Source of the DNA: a bacterium
GTDB lineage: Bacteria > Cyanobacteriota > Vampirovibrionia > Gastranaerophilales > Gastranaerophilaceae
NCBI GenBank assembly: GCA_017559905.1
Contig: JAFYQF010000024.1
Coordinates: forward strand, 33,731 to 97,730
Reading direction: 5' to 3'
Length of the DNA: 64,000 nt
Shown here: piece after piece, positions 56,051 through 64,000 of the stretch
Layout of the letters: every line of letters begins with the position of its first letter
How positions within the stretch are numbered: position 1 is the stretch's first letter
Made by a program: the position numbers and the translations under genes
The notes under the pieces: model-generated
What the model was told of the DNA's origin: nothing
The model's input: the letters and a program-made list of their open reading frames with translations, nothing else
Databases searched by the model: none

Positions 56051-57133
56051 TTACTCCAAAAATTCAGAAAGAATCATGTTACTTACCAAAACTCCATCAA
56101 GGGTCAAGGCATAGCCAAATTCAGTTTCTTTTATATGTTTAGTGTCCAAAAATTTTTCTATTATATTTTTATATTTCTCACAGAAATCAATATTAAATTT
56201 TCGATTTATTTTATCGACATTTATTCCTGACATTCTCCTAAAACCAAGAAAAATTTCTTCTTCTAACTGCTCTTGAATTAACAATTTATTTTCAAAAACT
56301 TTTTCAATCGGATTTATTAAATACTCACTCAAAACAGTTTTGTTCGAATATCTAACATCGTTTTCATAACCATGTGCAGAAACTCCAAAACCATAATAAT
56401 TTTCATTATTCCAATAAGTAAGATTGTGACGAGAATGAAAACCTTTTTTTGCAAAATTACTCACTTCATAATGTTCAAAATCAGAAAGGACTTCTACAGC
56501 CCGCAAATACATCTCTGCTTGAGTATCTTCATCTGCCATATTTTGAGGTGGATTTTTATAAAAATAACAGCCTTCCTCTATTTTTAAACCATACAACGAA
56601 ATATGTTGTACTCCTAAACTTTTTGCTCTTTTTAAATCTGAAACAAAACTATCTTCAGACTGATTTGGAAGCCCATAAATAAAATCCAAAGATATATTAT
56701 CAAACCCGACTGATTGTGCAGACTTAACAACAAATTCGACATCACTAGGCGAATGTTTTCTACCAATTATTTTTAAAATATTTTCATCAAAACTTTGACA
56801 CCCAATACTTAATCTATTTACACCAAAAGATTTTATCGCTCTTAAATAATTTTCATCAACACTTTCAGGATTTAATTCCATAGTTATTTCAGTAGAATTT
56901 GAAATTTTGAATTTCGAAATTATATTCCCAACTTGTTCTGCTGACAAAAGTGATGGAGTTCCACCGCCTAAATATAAGGTTTTTAATTCTTCTCCCTTAT
57001 AAAAATGTTCAATTTCTTTTATTAAACTTTCCAAATATTTCTCAATCATTTCAGAGTTTGCGAAAGAAACAAAAGAGCAATAATTACATTTTTGTCTACA
57101 AAAAGGGATATGAACATAAGCGCTTGTAACCAT
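56051..57133 (-). CDS. hemW: Radical SAM protein HemW (coproporphyrinogen III oxidase-like)
   Basis: A 360-residue radical SAM protein. The cluster motif CRQKCNYC gives Cys12, Cys16 and Cys19 in SAYVHIPFCRQKCNYCSF, followed by TLYLGGGTPSLL, the QSFDENILKIIGRKHSP block and a C-terminal HemW domain with YWNNENYYGFGVSAHGY. HemW proteins are heme chaperones, and are not the oxygen-independent CPO (HemN), which would have another Cys residue in the motif. It starts 12 nt after the fliR stop and is the last gene of the flagellar unit. Confidence 0.92.
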   Translation of the reverse strand: MVTSAYVHIPFCRQKCNYCSFVSFANSEMIEKYLESLIKEIEHFYKGEELKTLYLGGGTPSLLSAEQVGNIISKFKISNSTEITMELNPESVDENYLRAIKSFGVNRLSIGCQSFDENILKIIGRKHSPSDVEFVVKSAQSVGFDNISLDFIYGLPNQSEDSFVSDLKRAKSLGVQHISLYGLKIEEGCYFYKNPPQNMADEDTQAEMYLRAVEVLSDFEHYEVSNFAKKGFHSRHNLTYWNNENYYGFGVSAHGYENDVRYSNKTVLSEYLINPIEKVFENKLLIQEQLEEEIFLGFRRMSGINVDKINRKFNIDFCEKYKNIIEKFLDTKHIKETEFGYALTLDGVLVSNMILSEFLE

Positions 57134-57144
57134 AACTCAACCTT

Positions 57145-57927
57145 TTAAAAAATATTTGAAAAACTCAAAAAATAATCTGAAATAACATTCATCAACATAG
57201 GCAAAATCCAAACCATAATCGCCGCACCAAAAACAGGTTTAAAAAGAAAGCTTAATTGAAAAACGTTAACTTGTGGTGCAGTTTTTGAAATTACACCCAA
57301 GATAATATCTTGCCCCAATGTCGCCAGCAATACAGGTGAGGCAATCTGCAAACCAATATACAAAACATTTGAACTCATTGTTATTAAATAATTCATATTA
57401 ACCAATTCAGCTAAAGGAATTGATGTCGCAAACAATGGAAAGACCTCAAAACTTTTCAAAAAGCCTTTTATCAGCCAATAAACTCCGCCTATTTGCATAA
57501 AAATCAAAACCCCCAACAAAGACATAATCCTTGTCAAAATAGAAACTTGGCTTGAAGTTGTCGGGTCTAAAACCATCGCAGAAGACAAACCCATCTGCAT
57601 ATTAATCATATCAGCACCAGCATCAACCGCAATCAAAATCAATTGAGCAAGGTAACCAATCATTGCACCAACTGCAAAATTCAACAAAATTGACAACGCA
57701 AAAGAGTCTTGTGTACCCGCTAAAGTTTCAGGCTTTAGAAATGGTGTAATTATAAACGTCAACAAAAGCACAAGGCTTATCTTTATCATCCCTGGCAATT
57801 CTTTACGATTAAATACGGGAGCAAATCTAAAAAAACCTAACAAACGTGCAAAGACATAAGTGCCTGACGCTATTGACACATTCAATTGTGGAAATAATTT
57901 AATAAGTTCAACAAAAATAGTTTCCAT
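57145..57927 (-). CDS. fliR: Flagellar/type III export gate protein FliR
   Basis: A 260-residue inner-membrane protein (FliR/SctT family) with six predicted helices. It forms the export-gate channel with FliP and FliQ. Conserved features include FARLLGFFRFAPVFNRKELPGMIKISL and MQMGLSSAMVLDPTTSSQ, and the ending VISDYFLSFSNIF. It lies 8 nt after fliQ. FlhB, which normally follows FliR in order, is absent here, and hemW takes its place. Confidence 0.93.
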   Translation of the reverse strand: METIFVELIKLFPQLNVSIASGTYVFARLLGFFRFAPVFNRKELPGMIKISLVLLLTFIITPFLKPETLAGTQDSFALSILLNFAVGAMIGYLAQLILIAVDAGADMINMQMGLSSAMVLDPTTSSQVSILTRIMSLLGVLIFMQIGGVYWLIKGFLKSFEVFPLFATSIPLAELVNMNYLITMSSNVLYIGLQIASPVLLATLGQDIILGVISKTAPQVNVFQLSFLFKPVFGAAIMVWILPMLMNVISDYFLSFSNIF

Positions 57928-57935
57928 TAAAAAAT

Positions 57936-58430
57936 TTATCTCCTAATAATTGTCATTGATTCATTAAAGTCAGGAGTAGGATTTGGCATTCTATTTGAAC
58001 CTGTATCATGCAATCTTTCTTCGTTACTTATAAACGGAATTTTCCCTGGATGACGCATAATATAATCAATCTCATCAATGTTTTTGAATCTGTCATTTTT
58101 AAATTCACCGCCAAAAGTAGAAGTATATCTTGCCTGACTACTTTCTAAAGCATAAGAGTCATTTTTAGTAACACCATTAAACGCTAATGCCATACCTTCA
58201 TAAAAAAGATTAGTCAAAAGTCTAATAAATCCAAACCCACCAACTATAATAACCAAGAAAACTCCTAAAATTTTTGGAGCAGCTGCAATTGTTTGCTCTT
58301 GGACTTGGGTTACCGCCTGCAAAATACCAACAACAAGACCAATACCCGCCGCAACTAATACACATGGCATTGATATCGTCAACATTGTTATAAAACCTTT
58401 TGATAAGTATTCCGCTAAAATTTCTACCAT
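57936..58430 (-). CDS. fliQ: Flagellar export protein FliQ with a C-terminal extension
   Basis: A 164-residue protein. The first 88 residues are a normal FliQ with two TM helices and the motifs LAAGIGLVVGILQAVTQVQEQT and APKILGVFLVI (about residues 25-60). Residues 89-164 are an extra polar extension (TKNDSYALESSQARYTST, then basic and acidic segments ending MTIIRR) that FliQ (usually 88-90 residues) lacks. FliQ forms part of the FliPQR export gate. The extension would lie in the periplasm or cytoplasm near the gate, but its role is unknown. AGGAAA precedes the ATG. Confidence 0.9.
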   Translation of the reverse strand: MVEILAEYLSKGFITMLTISMPCVLVAAGIGLVVGILQAVTQVQEQTIAAAPKILGVFLVIIVGGFGFIRLLTNLFYEGMALAFNGVTKNDSYALESSQARYTSTFGGEFKNDRFKNIDEIDYIMRHPGKIPFISNEERLHDTGSNRMPNPTPDFNESMTIIRR

Positions 58431-58446
58431 GAATTTTCCTTTAAAC

Positions 58447-59088
58447 TTAATTATAACTAGTAACCAAACCTTGTACGATTAAAGCCCAACCGTCAACTGC
58501 AATAAATATCAACAACTTGAACGGCAAAGAAATAATCGTTGGCGACAACATGAACATCCCTAATGCAAGCAAAATATTTGCAACAACTAGGTCTAATACA
58601 ATGAACGGTACAAATATTATAAAACCGATTTCAAAGGCTGTTTTCAATTCGCTAATAATATACGCTGGCGCAACTTGCCAAATAGTTATATCATCTGGAG
58701 TTGCAGGAGGCTTGCCTTGCGACAACTCAACAAAAAACTCCAAGTCACTTTGTCGAGTTTGTTTCATCATAAATTCTTTTAAAGGTTTTGAGCCTTCATT
58801 AATCGCTAATACAATATTTTGATTCTTTTGGTAAGGCACACTTCCCATCTCGTACATTTTCCCGAAAGTTGGCCCCATAGTAAAAAATGTCAATATCATT
58901 GACAACCCTATGATTACAATTGACGGTGGAACTTGTTGTGTCCCCATCGCTGTTTTCAACATAGAAAATACAATTACAAATCTCAAAAAACTGGTCATAC
59001 AACAAAAAACGAACGGCAATAGAGAAAATACCGTCATCAAAACCAACATTTGTATTATTGGATTTATGTCTTTTACGAATGCTTCCAT
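58447..59088 (-). CDS. fliP: Flagellar/type III export gate protein FliP
   Basis: A 213-residue inner-membrane protein that forms the pore of the export gate. It has four TM regions and the conserved blocks FCCMTSFLRFVIVFSMLKTAMGTQQVPPS, ILTFFTMGP, AYIISELKTAFEIGF and VLDLVVANILLALGMFMLSPTIISLPFKLL. It lacks the N-terminal signal peptide of many flagellar FliP proteins (about 245 residues) and is closer in length to SctR of non-flagellar systems. The ATG at 59088 lies 5 nt after the fliO stop. Confidence 0.95.
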   Translation of the reverse strand: MEAFVKDINPIIQMLVLMTVFSLLPFVFCCMTSFLRFVIVFSMLKTAMGTQQVPPSIVIIGLSMILTFFTMGPTFGKMYEMGSVPYQKNQNIVLAINEGSKPLKEFMMKQTRQSDLEFFVELSQGKPPATPDDITIWQVAPAYIISELKTAFEIGFIIFVPFIVLDLVVANILLALGMFMLSPTIISLPFKLLIFIAVDGWALIVQGLVTSYN

Positions 59089-59092
59089 TCAA

Positions 59093-59641
59093 TTAACCTT
59101 TCATTCTGTTTGCCATGTTTTTAATTATGTCGTTTGAGGTTTTAGCTCTTTTGTTTGTTCTTATTTCTGGAAAATCATCAACTCCAATCAAAGTAGTTTT
59201 TTCTATATTGTAATCATATTGATTTGGTTGTTGATAACTATTATTTTGAGGTTGTCTATACGCATATTGTTGCGGTTGTCTTACGTGTTGTTGAGTTCTT
59301 TGGACTCTTTGTTCAGTCGGATAAACTTGATCTAATTGAGCTTGAAATTCACTTGCACTCGTTGATTGATAAGTTTGTCCAATATTTTGACCAACTTCTA
59401 ACTTTGATATCAAGTTTGTTTTGTCAGCATCTGCTGCAATCAAAAAGCGTTCTTGTCCTGCTCTTACCACATATAGAGTTTTTCTTGGTGCAAGCGACAA
59501 TGTTTCTTCCACATTTAAAAAGTTTGATGGTCTTGTCATGAAACTACCTTGTGCAAACTTTTTATACACAAACAAAGCAAAGCTGATTAACCCGCACATT
59601 GCCATTGTATAAACCGTAAAATTTAGTATGTAACTTCCCAT
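59093..59641 (-). CDS. fliO: Flagellar protein FliO
   Basis: A 182-residue FliO-family protein. One N-terminal TM helix (SYILNFTVYTMAMCGLISFALFVY) is followed by a soluble beta domain typical of FliO (FLNVEETLSLAPRKTLYVVRAGQERFLIAAD), then a Gln-rich low-complexity linker and a short basic tail. FliO helps assemble the FliP ring and is specific to flagella, not to injectisomes. The ATG at 59641 has AAGGGG at 7-nt spacing; a longer form from 59665 is less likely. It lies 36 nt after the FliM/FliN-like gene. Confidence 0.85.
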   Translation of the reverse strand: MGSYILNFTVYTMAMCGLISFALFVYKKFAQGSFMTRPSNFLNVEETLSLAPRKTLYVVRAGQERFLIAADADKTNLISKLEVGQNIGQTYQSTSASEFQAQLDQVYPTEQRVQRTQQHVRQPQQYAYRQPQNNSYQQPNQYDYNIEKTTLIGVDDFPEIRTNKRAKTSNDIIKNMANRMKG

Positions 59642-59677
59642 TTTATGACCCCTTATTTTTTGCAAATTTGATTATCA

Positions 59678-60100
59678 CTAAATATCTTCATCTTCTAACT
59701 CAAAATCGCTATAGTCAAATTCATCTTCTTCATCCACTGCCGCTGGTAATGGTTCATCTTTTAGTGTAGAAGGAGTTTGTTGCATTTGAGGTTGAGCCTG
59801 TGGCATTGGTGTCGCCTGTTGAGGCATTGATGACATATCTTCCACCGCTTGTTGACCTCTTTCAACAATATCAGTAATTTTCACTCCGTAGCGATCGTTT
59901 ATAATTACTAACTCACCGTGACCAATAACTTTATTTTCTACACGAAGAGTAATTTTATTGTCATAAAGCGCCGCAATATCAACAACAAGACCATCTTCTA
60001 TTTTCTTCAAGTTACCTAATGTGACTTTTACAGGATCAAACTCTGCATACATATCAACTTCTATGCTATCCCATAATGTATTGGTTGTATTTTCACTCAT
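59678..60100 (-). CDS. Predicted internal-start product of the FliM/FliN-like gene
   Basis: In-frame ATG at 60100 (Met261), with AAGGAG (60111-60106) and a 5-nt spacer, gives 140 residues: MSENTTNTLWDSIEVDM, then the second SpoA domain and the acidic tail. It would be a FliN-sized protein. Injectisome SctQ genes are known to make a full-length and a short C-terminal form this way, and the two assemble together. The site matches a good ribosome-binding site in every base, but translation from it is a prediction. Confidence 0.6.
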   Translation of the reverse strand: MSENTTNTLWDSIEVDMYAEFDPVKVTLGNLKKIEDGLVVDIAALYDNKITLRVENKVIGHGELVIINDRYGVKITDIVERGQQAVEDMSSMPQQATPMPQAQPQMQQTPSTLKDEPLPAAVDEEDEFDYSDFELEDEDI

Positions 60101-60880
60101 GTTATCTCCTTGATCTTCCTCTATTGGGTGCAAAAGCCCCATATTAGGATTAATTTTAAAATCTTTTTCATAATCTTTTAGCACAAACCTGAAAGTATCT
60201 AGACGGCTATTTTCAAAAACAACAATATCTTCTGCTTCTAGATTTTTCATTTCCTTAACTGTAAAACGTGTTGAACCAACCTGAATTTTTGCAGGTATTG
60301 GACATTGATAAAAATCTGAAAACTCAAACTTGTCACCTTTTACAATAACTTTATTTGCCTCTAATCTAGCTGATGGTAATGAAATAATAAACTTACCAGC
60401 ATCTCCACTTTCTTCGTGCTTAATAATGAAAGTCAAATGAATCATATCAAAATTTTTACGCTTAATATTTACAATCGGTTTTGGCGTCATAAATTTTGCC
60501 ATAATTCTAAACATATAATCATTGAAAGCCGTTAAGATTTCGCCTTCCAAATCTGTCATTCTGTTAATATTAAAAGCACGATTTGGTCTACCTAAAGATT
60601 TTTCTAACAACATCCCTACCGCATTGCCAGAAATCCTAAAAAACATATCATACAATTTGTCTAACCTGATTTTAGTTACAAAATAAGGTTCATTCTGCAT
60701 TAAAAGATTTATGTTTTTACTAACACCAACAAGCTCAATTCTAAATCCTGGAAGAAAAAAGCCATCAACTGATTTTTGTGCAGCAATAGGAAATACTTTC
60801 TTAAACCAGTCGTATTCTTCGTATAAATTGTCCGTTACAGGAACTTTTGTTTGTTCAAGTGCTAGTAATATATTTTCCAT
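59678..60880 (-). CDS. FliM/FliN-like switch protein with two SpoA domains (SctQ-like)
   Basis: A 400-residue cytosolic C-ring protein. Residues 1-190 form a CheC/FliM-middle-like region, 195-245 one SpoA domain (PAKIQVGSTRFTVKEMKNLEAEDIVVFE) and 270-335 a second SpoA domain (DPVKVTLGNLKKIEDGLVVDI). The tail is Gln/Pro-rich and acidic. Two SpoA domains in one chain is the SctQ layout of type III injectisomes; flagella normally split them into FliM and FliN. An internal ribosome-binding site and ATG at codon 261 predict a second product. The neighbours fliO, fliP, fliQ and fliR make it part of a flagellar-type unit. Confidence 0.85.
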   Translation of the reverse strand: MENILLALEQTKVPVTDNLYEEYDWFKKVFPIAAQKSVDGFFLPGFRIELVGVSKNINLLMQNEPYFVTKIRLDKLYDMFFRISGNAVGMLLEKSLGRPNRAFNINRMTDLEGEILTAFNDYMFRIMAKFMTPKPIVNIKRKNFDMIHLTFIIKHEESGDAGKFIISLPSARLEANKVIVKGDKFEFSDFYQCPIPAKIQVGSTRFTVKEMKNLEAEDIVVFENSRLDTFRFVLKDYEKDFKINPNMGLLHPIEEDQGDNMSENTTNTLWDSIEVDMYAEFDPVKVTLGNLKKIEDGLVVDIAALYDNKITLRVENKVIGHGELVIINDRYGVKITDIVERGQQAVEDMSSMPQQATPMPQAQPQMQQTPSTLKDEPLPAAVDEEDEFDYSDFELEDEDI

Positions 60881-61004
60881 TTGTGATGGTTATTCCTTTA
60901 CGTAAGATATAGTTTTCCCTCAAATACAGTATAATACTTACTTCCACTACATTTCAACTTTGTAATGTATTTTAATGATTTGAAATTAAAAATCAAATTT
61001 TTCA

Positions 61005-62135
61005 TTAAGATTTCAAATTTGCAACGAATTCGCCTATATCACAAGCGTCAATCGTGCCTATAATGATTTCAAAATCCAAACCAGCATTTTTAATTTCCGT
61101 TTCAATCTCTTTTTGCATATGTGCAAGCAAACCTGGAATAATTATTTTTCTATTCTTAACCTTTTCTGCCAAATTATATTTAATTAATGTTTTCACAACC
61201 ATCTGCGCAGTAAATTTTTCAGCAGACCAAGCTGTCAAAACACTCATACCATCCGCAGGCGTTACTATCAAATAAGAAGAACATTTCAAATTCTCTAACT
61301 CATTTGCAACTGCAAAGAAAGTAAGTGCAAAATTCGTTGTCAAAAATATCAATGAATTTTCATCAACTTCATTAAATTCATAAATTTTCGGTTCAACTTT
61401 TAATGGTTTCTGTGGATCTGTAAAAATATTTTCTCTCAATGTTATCAATGTTGAAAACATCGTTTCATCAAAATTTTCAAACACAATTGCATTTGCATAC
61501 TTGCAAATATAAAACGAAGCCTTTGCACAAAGCTGACCAAAATCACCAACATTTTCAAGAAATACACAAGTAGGATTTGAAAAAGTTTCATCTTTTTCTT
61601 TAATCGCTTTTTCTCTAATCAATTTTAAATTCTGCGCTGTTTGTTCAAAAATTTTATCCTGAATAATCTCTAGTGGAAAAGATTTTAGCTTTTCAATTGA
61701 TATCGAATTTTCAAAAACTTTGCCATTACTATTTTTTAAAATTATCAAATCAACTTTTCTAACATTGTTCAGAATATTAACCTCAAAAGATTTTATTCTC
61801 TCAAAATCTTTTTCAAAATTTTTATCCTCACAATCAAGCATTACACATAAAGCTGTCGGATTTATAAAAGTTTTTTCGTGTCTATGCAAAACGTTTTCAC
61901 CGCCAATATTAACGCCATTAATATCGACTGTTTTTTGGGCAACTTTTTTTGAATGTTCAAACAAAGTTTTCAAATCTTCAGACACAAACGGACAAGACTC
62001 TATCGAAGCTTCACCTTTAGCAAGTTTAAGCGCATAAGCCATACAAGTAGAAAACCCACATTTTTTGCAATTTGAATTTTCTGTCTTTTTTGCTGCAGGT
62101 AAGTATTTAAAAATTTGCAATCCTGAAAGTTCCAT
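61005..62135 (-). CDS. Corrinoid iron-sulfur protein large subunit-like (CdhE/AcsC)
   Basis: A 376-residue protein of the ACS/CODH gamma-subunit family. The N-terminal [4Fe-4S] motif is CX2CX4CX16C (Cys23, Cys26, Cys31 and Cys48, in NCKKCGFSTC...CPF). The C-terminal corrinoid-binding part has TPADGMSVLTAWSAEKFTAQMV. The TIM-barrel centre is more diverged than in acetogens and the protein is shorter (about 445 usual). It would bind B12 and carry a methyl group with the next protein. The gene starts 1-2 nt after the delta-like gene. No CODH, ACS or methyltransferase gene is in view, so the role may differ from acetogenesis. Confidence 0.8.
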   Translation of the reverse strand: MELSGLQIFKYLPAAKKTENSNCKKCGFSTCMAYALKLAKGEASIESCPFVSEDLKTLFEHSKKVAQKTVDINGVNIGGENVLHRHEKTFINPTALCVMLDCEDKNFEKDFERIKSFEVNILNNVRKVDLIILKNSNGKVFENSISIEKLKSFPLEIIQDKIFEQTAQNLKLIREKAIKEKDETFSNPTCVFLENVGDFGQLCAKASFYICKYANAIVFENFDETMFSTLITLRENIFTDPQKPLKVEPKIYEFNEVDENSLIFLTTNFALTFFAVANELENLKCSSYLIVTPADGMSVLTAWSAEKFTAQMVVKTLIKYNLAEKVKNRKIIIPGLLAHMQKEIETEIKNAGLDFEIIIGTIDACDIGEFVANLKS

Positions 62136-62136
62136 C

Positions 62137-62967
62137 CTATCCTAATCCTTTCATAGCTTTTAGTGTTTGCGGGTGATTTACAACTATCAAATTAGCACCT
62201 GCAGCTCTTATTGCACTTGTTGCTGTTATTTCTAACATCAAAATTCTATCTTCATACTTGCCCCAAGATGAAGACAAATTTTGTGATTTAGCTTCTTTAG
62301 TTTTCAGAGCTTCTTCTCCTGCAAAAGAGATTATCGGCATAGTAAGAAATTTGTCATTAGCGCCTTCTAGCCTAATTTTTTCGATTATACTATACCCATA
62401 CTCAAAACCATAACCAAGCCCACCAATATCCGTATCAATGATGATTTTACTCAAATCTTGCCCCAAATCGTTTGATAAAATATTTATTTCTTTTGCAAGA
62501 TTAATATCAATTGGAGATTTCAAAACAACAAAATGTTTGCCTGCCGTACTTGGAATAATTTCAGCATAAGAATTTTCTACCGCACAAGAAATTATACATT
62601 CTCTATCTAAAATTTTCACCAATTCTGGCAATAAAACTCTATCTAATTTGTCATCATTCGTACCTCTAACCATAAGAGGTTTTGTGATTTTTTTAATCAA
62701 CTTTTCTAAAAGTTTTGTTGCTTGAGGAATTTCATCAGCGTTTTCGATATTAAATTTTAACGACAAAATATCGCACTCTGATTGTTGCGCCCTCTCAAGC
62801 AAAACATCCCTATCAAGAGAGCCATAAACATCTTTAATAAAAGGAAATCCGTTTTCAGGATTGAAAATCGGAAGTTCCAAAACATATAAAGATTTTATCG
62901 GGAAACCCTCTTTGCAATTAGCTATGAGGGTTTCCAAATTTTGATTATTAACAAGACTGTCTTTCAC
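62137..62967 (-). CDS. Corrinoid iron-sulfur protein small subunit-like (CdhD/AcsD)
   Basis: A 276-residue TIM-barrel protein of the ACS/CODH delta-subunit family (usually about 310-320). Family blocks are [55 protein letters not shown] and [16 protein letters not shown]. It pairs with the AcsC-like protein to hold corrinoid. The GTG start at 62967 overlaps the end of ftsH by 20 nt, which implies translational coupling. The ribosome-binding site is weak (AAAGTGA). Confidence 0.8.
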   Translation of the reverse strand: MKDSLVNNQNLETLIANCKEGFPIKSLYVLELPIFNPENGFPFIKDVYGSLDRDVLLERAQQSECDILSLKFNIENADEIPQATKLLEKLIKKITKPLMVRGTNDDKLDRVLLPELVKILDRECIISCAVENSYAEIIPSTAGKHFVVLKSPIDINLAKEINILSNDLGQDLSKIIIDTDIGGLGYGFEYGYSIIEKIRLEGANDKFLTMPIISFAGEEALKTKEAKSQNLSSSWGKYEDRILMLEITATSAIRAAGANLIVVNHPQTLKAMKGLG

Positions 62968-64000
62968 TTTTCACTTTTTCCATTAATTCATTAAATTCTT
63001 TTTCGTCAAGCGTTTCTCTTTCTAACAAGTTTTGAGAAATATATTCTAGCATATCTCTGTTTTCAGTTAATAATTGTTTTGCAATTTCATATCTTTCATC
63101 AACAATTTTCTTAACTTCTTTATCAATTTCTGCAGCGATTTCGTCAGAATAATCTCTTTTCATTCCCAAATCTCTACCAAGAAATATATTTTGTTCACCT
63201 CTACCGTATGCCATGTTACCCATTTTTTCACTCATACCGTAAGCTGTAACCATATTTCTTGCCCAAGCTGAAACTTTTTCTAAATCATTGCTTGCGCCTG
63301 TTGTTATAGAATCTTTGCCATAAACAATTTCTTCTGCAACTCTACCACCCAAAGTCATTGTTATACGGTCTAATATTTGAGATTTTTTCATTGTCAAATG
63401 GTCTTTTTCAGGTAAAACCATTGTCACACCAAGAGCCATACCTCGTGGAATAATTGAAACTTTGTGTAATGGATCACAATTTTTAAGAAGTTTTGCCAAT
63501 AGCGCATGTCCTACTTCGTGGTATGCAGTATTTTCTTTTTCTTCATCAGTAATAACTCTGCTTTTCTTTTCAGGTCCAGCCATAACCTTGTCAATTGCTT
63601 CTTCTAAATTATCCATTGTAATAGTTTTTTGGTCGTGACGTGCGGCTAACAATGCAGCTTCGTTTAATAAATTTTGCAAATCTGCGCCTGAAAATCCAGG
63701 AGTTCTTTTTGCTAAAGTTTTCAATTCCACATCAGCATCAAGCGGTTTGTTTTTAGCATGAACATTCAAAATTTGCTCACGACCTAAAATATCAGGTTTG
63801 TTGATAACGATTTGTCTATCAAAACGTCCTGGTCTTAATAATGCATTATCCAAAATGTCAGGCCTGTTAGTTGCTGCAATTACAATGATATTTGTATTTT
63901 CATCAAACCCATCCATCTCAACCAACAATTGGTTTAATGTTTGTTCTCTTTCATCGTGACCACCGCCCATGCCAGCACCACGTTGACGACCTACTGCATC
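62948..64000 (-). CDS. ftsH: ATP-dependent zinc metalloprotease FtsH, 3' part
   Basis: The C-terminal 350 or so residues; the gene continues beyond the right edge (codons for [10 protein letters not shown] are visible at 63971-64000). The visible AAA part has [21 protein letters not shown] and the arginine-finger region [21 protein letters not shown]. The protease part has the zinc motif HEVGH in [14 protein letters not shown]. The C-terminal helices end [12 protein letters not shown]. It degrades membrane and some soluble proteins, and is membrane-anchored through the part outside the window. The two corrinoid-protein genes follow on the same transcript. Confidence 0.96.
   Translation of the reverse strand, partial: DAVGRQRGAGMGGGHDEREQTLNQLLVEMDGFDENTNIIVIAATNRPDILDNALLRPGRFDRQIVINKPDILGREQILNVHAKNKPLDADVELKTLAKRTPGFSGADLQNLLNEAALLAARHDQKTITMDNLEEAIDKVMAGPEKKSRVITDEEKENTAYHEVGHALLAKLLKNCDPLHKVSIIPRGMALGVTMVLPEKDHLTMKKSQILDRITMTLGGRVAEEIVYGKDSITTGASNDLEKVSAWARNMVTAYGMSEKMGNMAYGRGEQNIFLGRDLGMKRDYSDEIAAEIDKEVKKIVDERYEIAKQLLTENRDMLEYISQNLLERETLDEKEFNELMEKVKSERQSC

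Noticed and set aside
59678..60880. Frameshift or assembly fusion of fliM and fliN
   Set aside because: The frame is open throughout, both SpoA domains are in phase, and the internal ribosome-binding site gives a biological explanation; a genuine ancient fusion remains possible.
61005..62967. Evidence for a complete Wood-Ljungdahl acetogenesis pathway
   Set aside because: Only the two corrinoid protein subunits are here; no CODH, ACS or methyltransferase gene is in the window, so the pathway cannot be claimed.

Overview
This AT-rich window reads as a fragment of a diderm, anaerobic, fermentative bacterium. My best placement is a non-photosynthetic relative of Cyanobacteria (Melainabacteria/Vampirovibrionia, probably Gastranaerophilales). 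This is inferred from gene content, not from a database search. The clues are: F1 beta and epsilon genes forming a unit of their own, as in cyanobacteria and chloroplasts; [FeFe] hydrogenases and HydE; a B12-dependent ribonucleotide reductase; TolC/RND efflux, which implies an outer membrane; flagellar export genes; and many lineage-type small proteins, some with an N-terminal FKG motif. Nothing looks like a phage, insertion sequence or CRISPR array.

Layout. 1-2074: start of a ChrA-like gene and atpD-atpC (minus strand) behind a clear promoter. 2075-7335: an acyltransferase, two paralogous long proteins starting MG(L/M)xASQARLL, and MgtC. 7357-11238: an oligopeptide ABC importer (binding lipoprotein, OppB, OppC). 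11401-13354: groES-groEL. 13433-16613: a small protein, cysK, hydE and two small unknown genes. 16664-20796: a dicarboxylate/amino-acid symporter and ileS. 20915-25988: an unknown protein with a leucine-rich tail, nrdJ, uppS and rdgB. 26084-32148: an RND efflux operon with its own promoter and a palindromic operator candidate. 32253-37199: a small protein, a TPR protein, two exported TolC-hairpin-like proteins with a LipM-like octanoyltransferase, and an annexin-like protein. 37601-42713: a hydrogenase signalling and catalytic cluster. 42779-47857: dxr, a second annexin-like protein, small proteins and gatA. 47950-55036: a three-gene minus-strand set (giant TonB-like membrane protein, sigma-like factor, zinc-ribbon ATPase with a long helical tail). 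55224-57133: a small membrane protein, a repeat cluster and hemW. 57145-60880: fliR, fliQ, fliP, fliO and a FliM/FliN-like (SctQ-like) gene. 61005-64000: two corrinoid iron-sulfur protein subunits and the 3' part of ftsH.

How it works together. The cell appears to import peptides, ferment them and dispose of electrons as H2. A group-B-like catalytic [FeFe] hydrogenase sits behind a sensory [FeFe] hydrogenase (proton-relay Cys replaced by Ala, PAS domain), a SpoIIE-type phosphatase and two thioredoxin-like [2Fe-2S] proteins. HydE, encoded elsewhere in the window, would mature both H-clusters. The switch-complex and export-gate genes form one operon ending in hemW.

The least conventional features are: an internal ribosome-binding site inside the FliM/FliN-like gene, predicted to give a second FliN-like product; promoters whose -10 box lies 6-7 nt from the start codon, predicting leaderless mRNAs; an annexin-like domain in two proteins; corrinoid protein subunits with no CODH/ACS gene in view; the sigma/TonB-like/ATPase gene set; and a dispersed palindromic repeat with conserved ends and variable cores.
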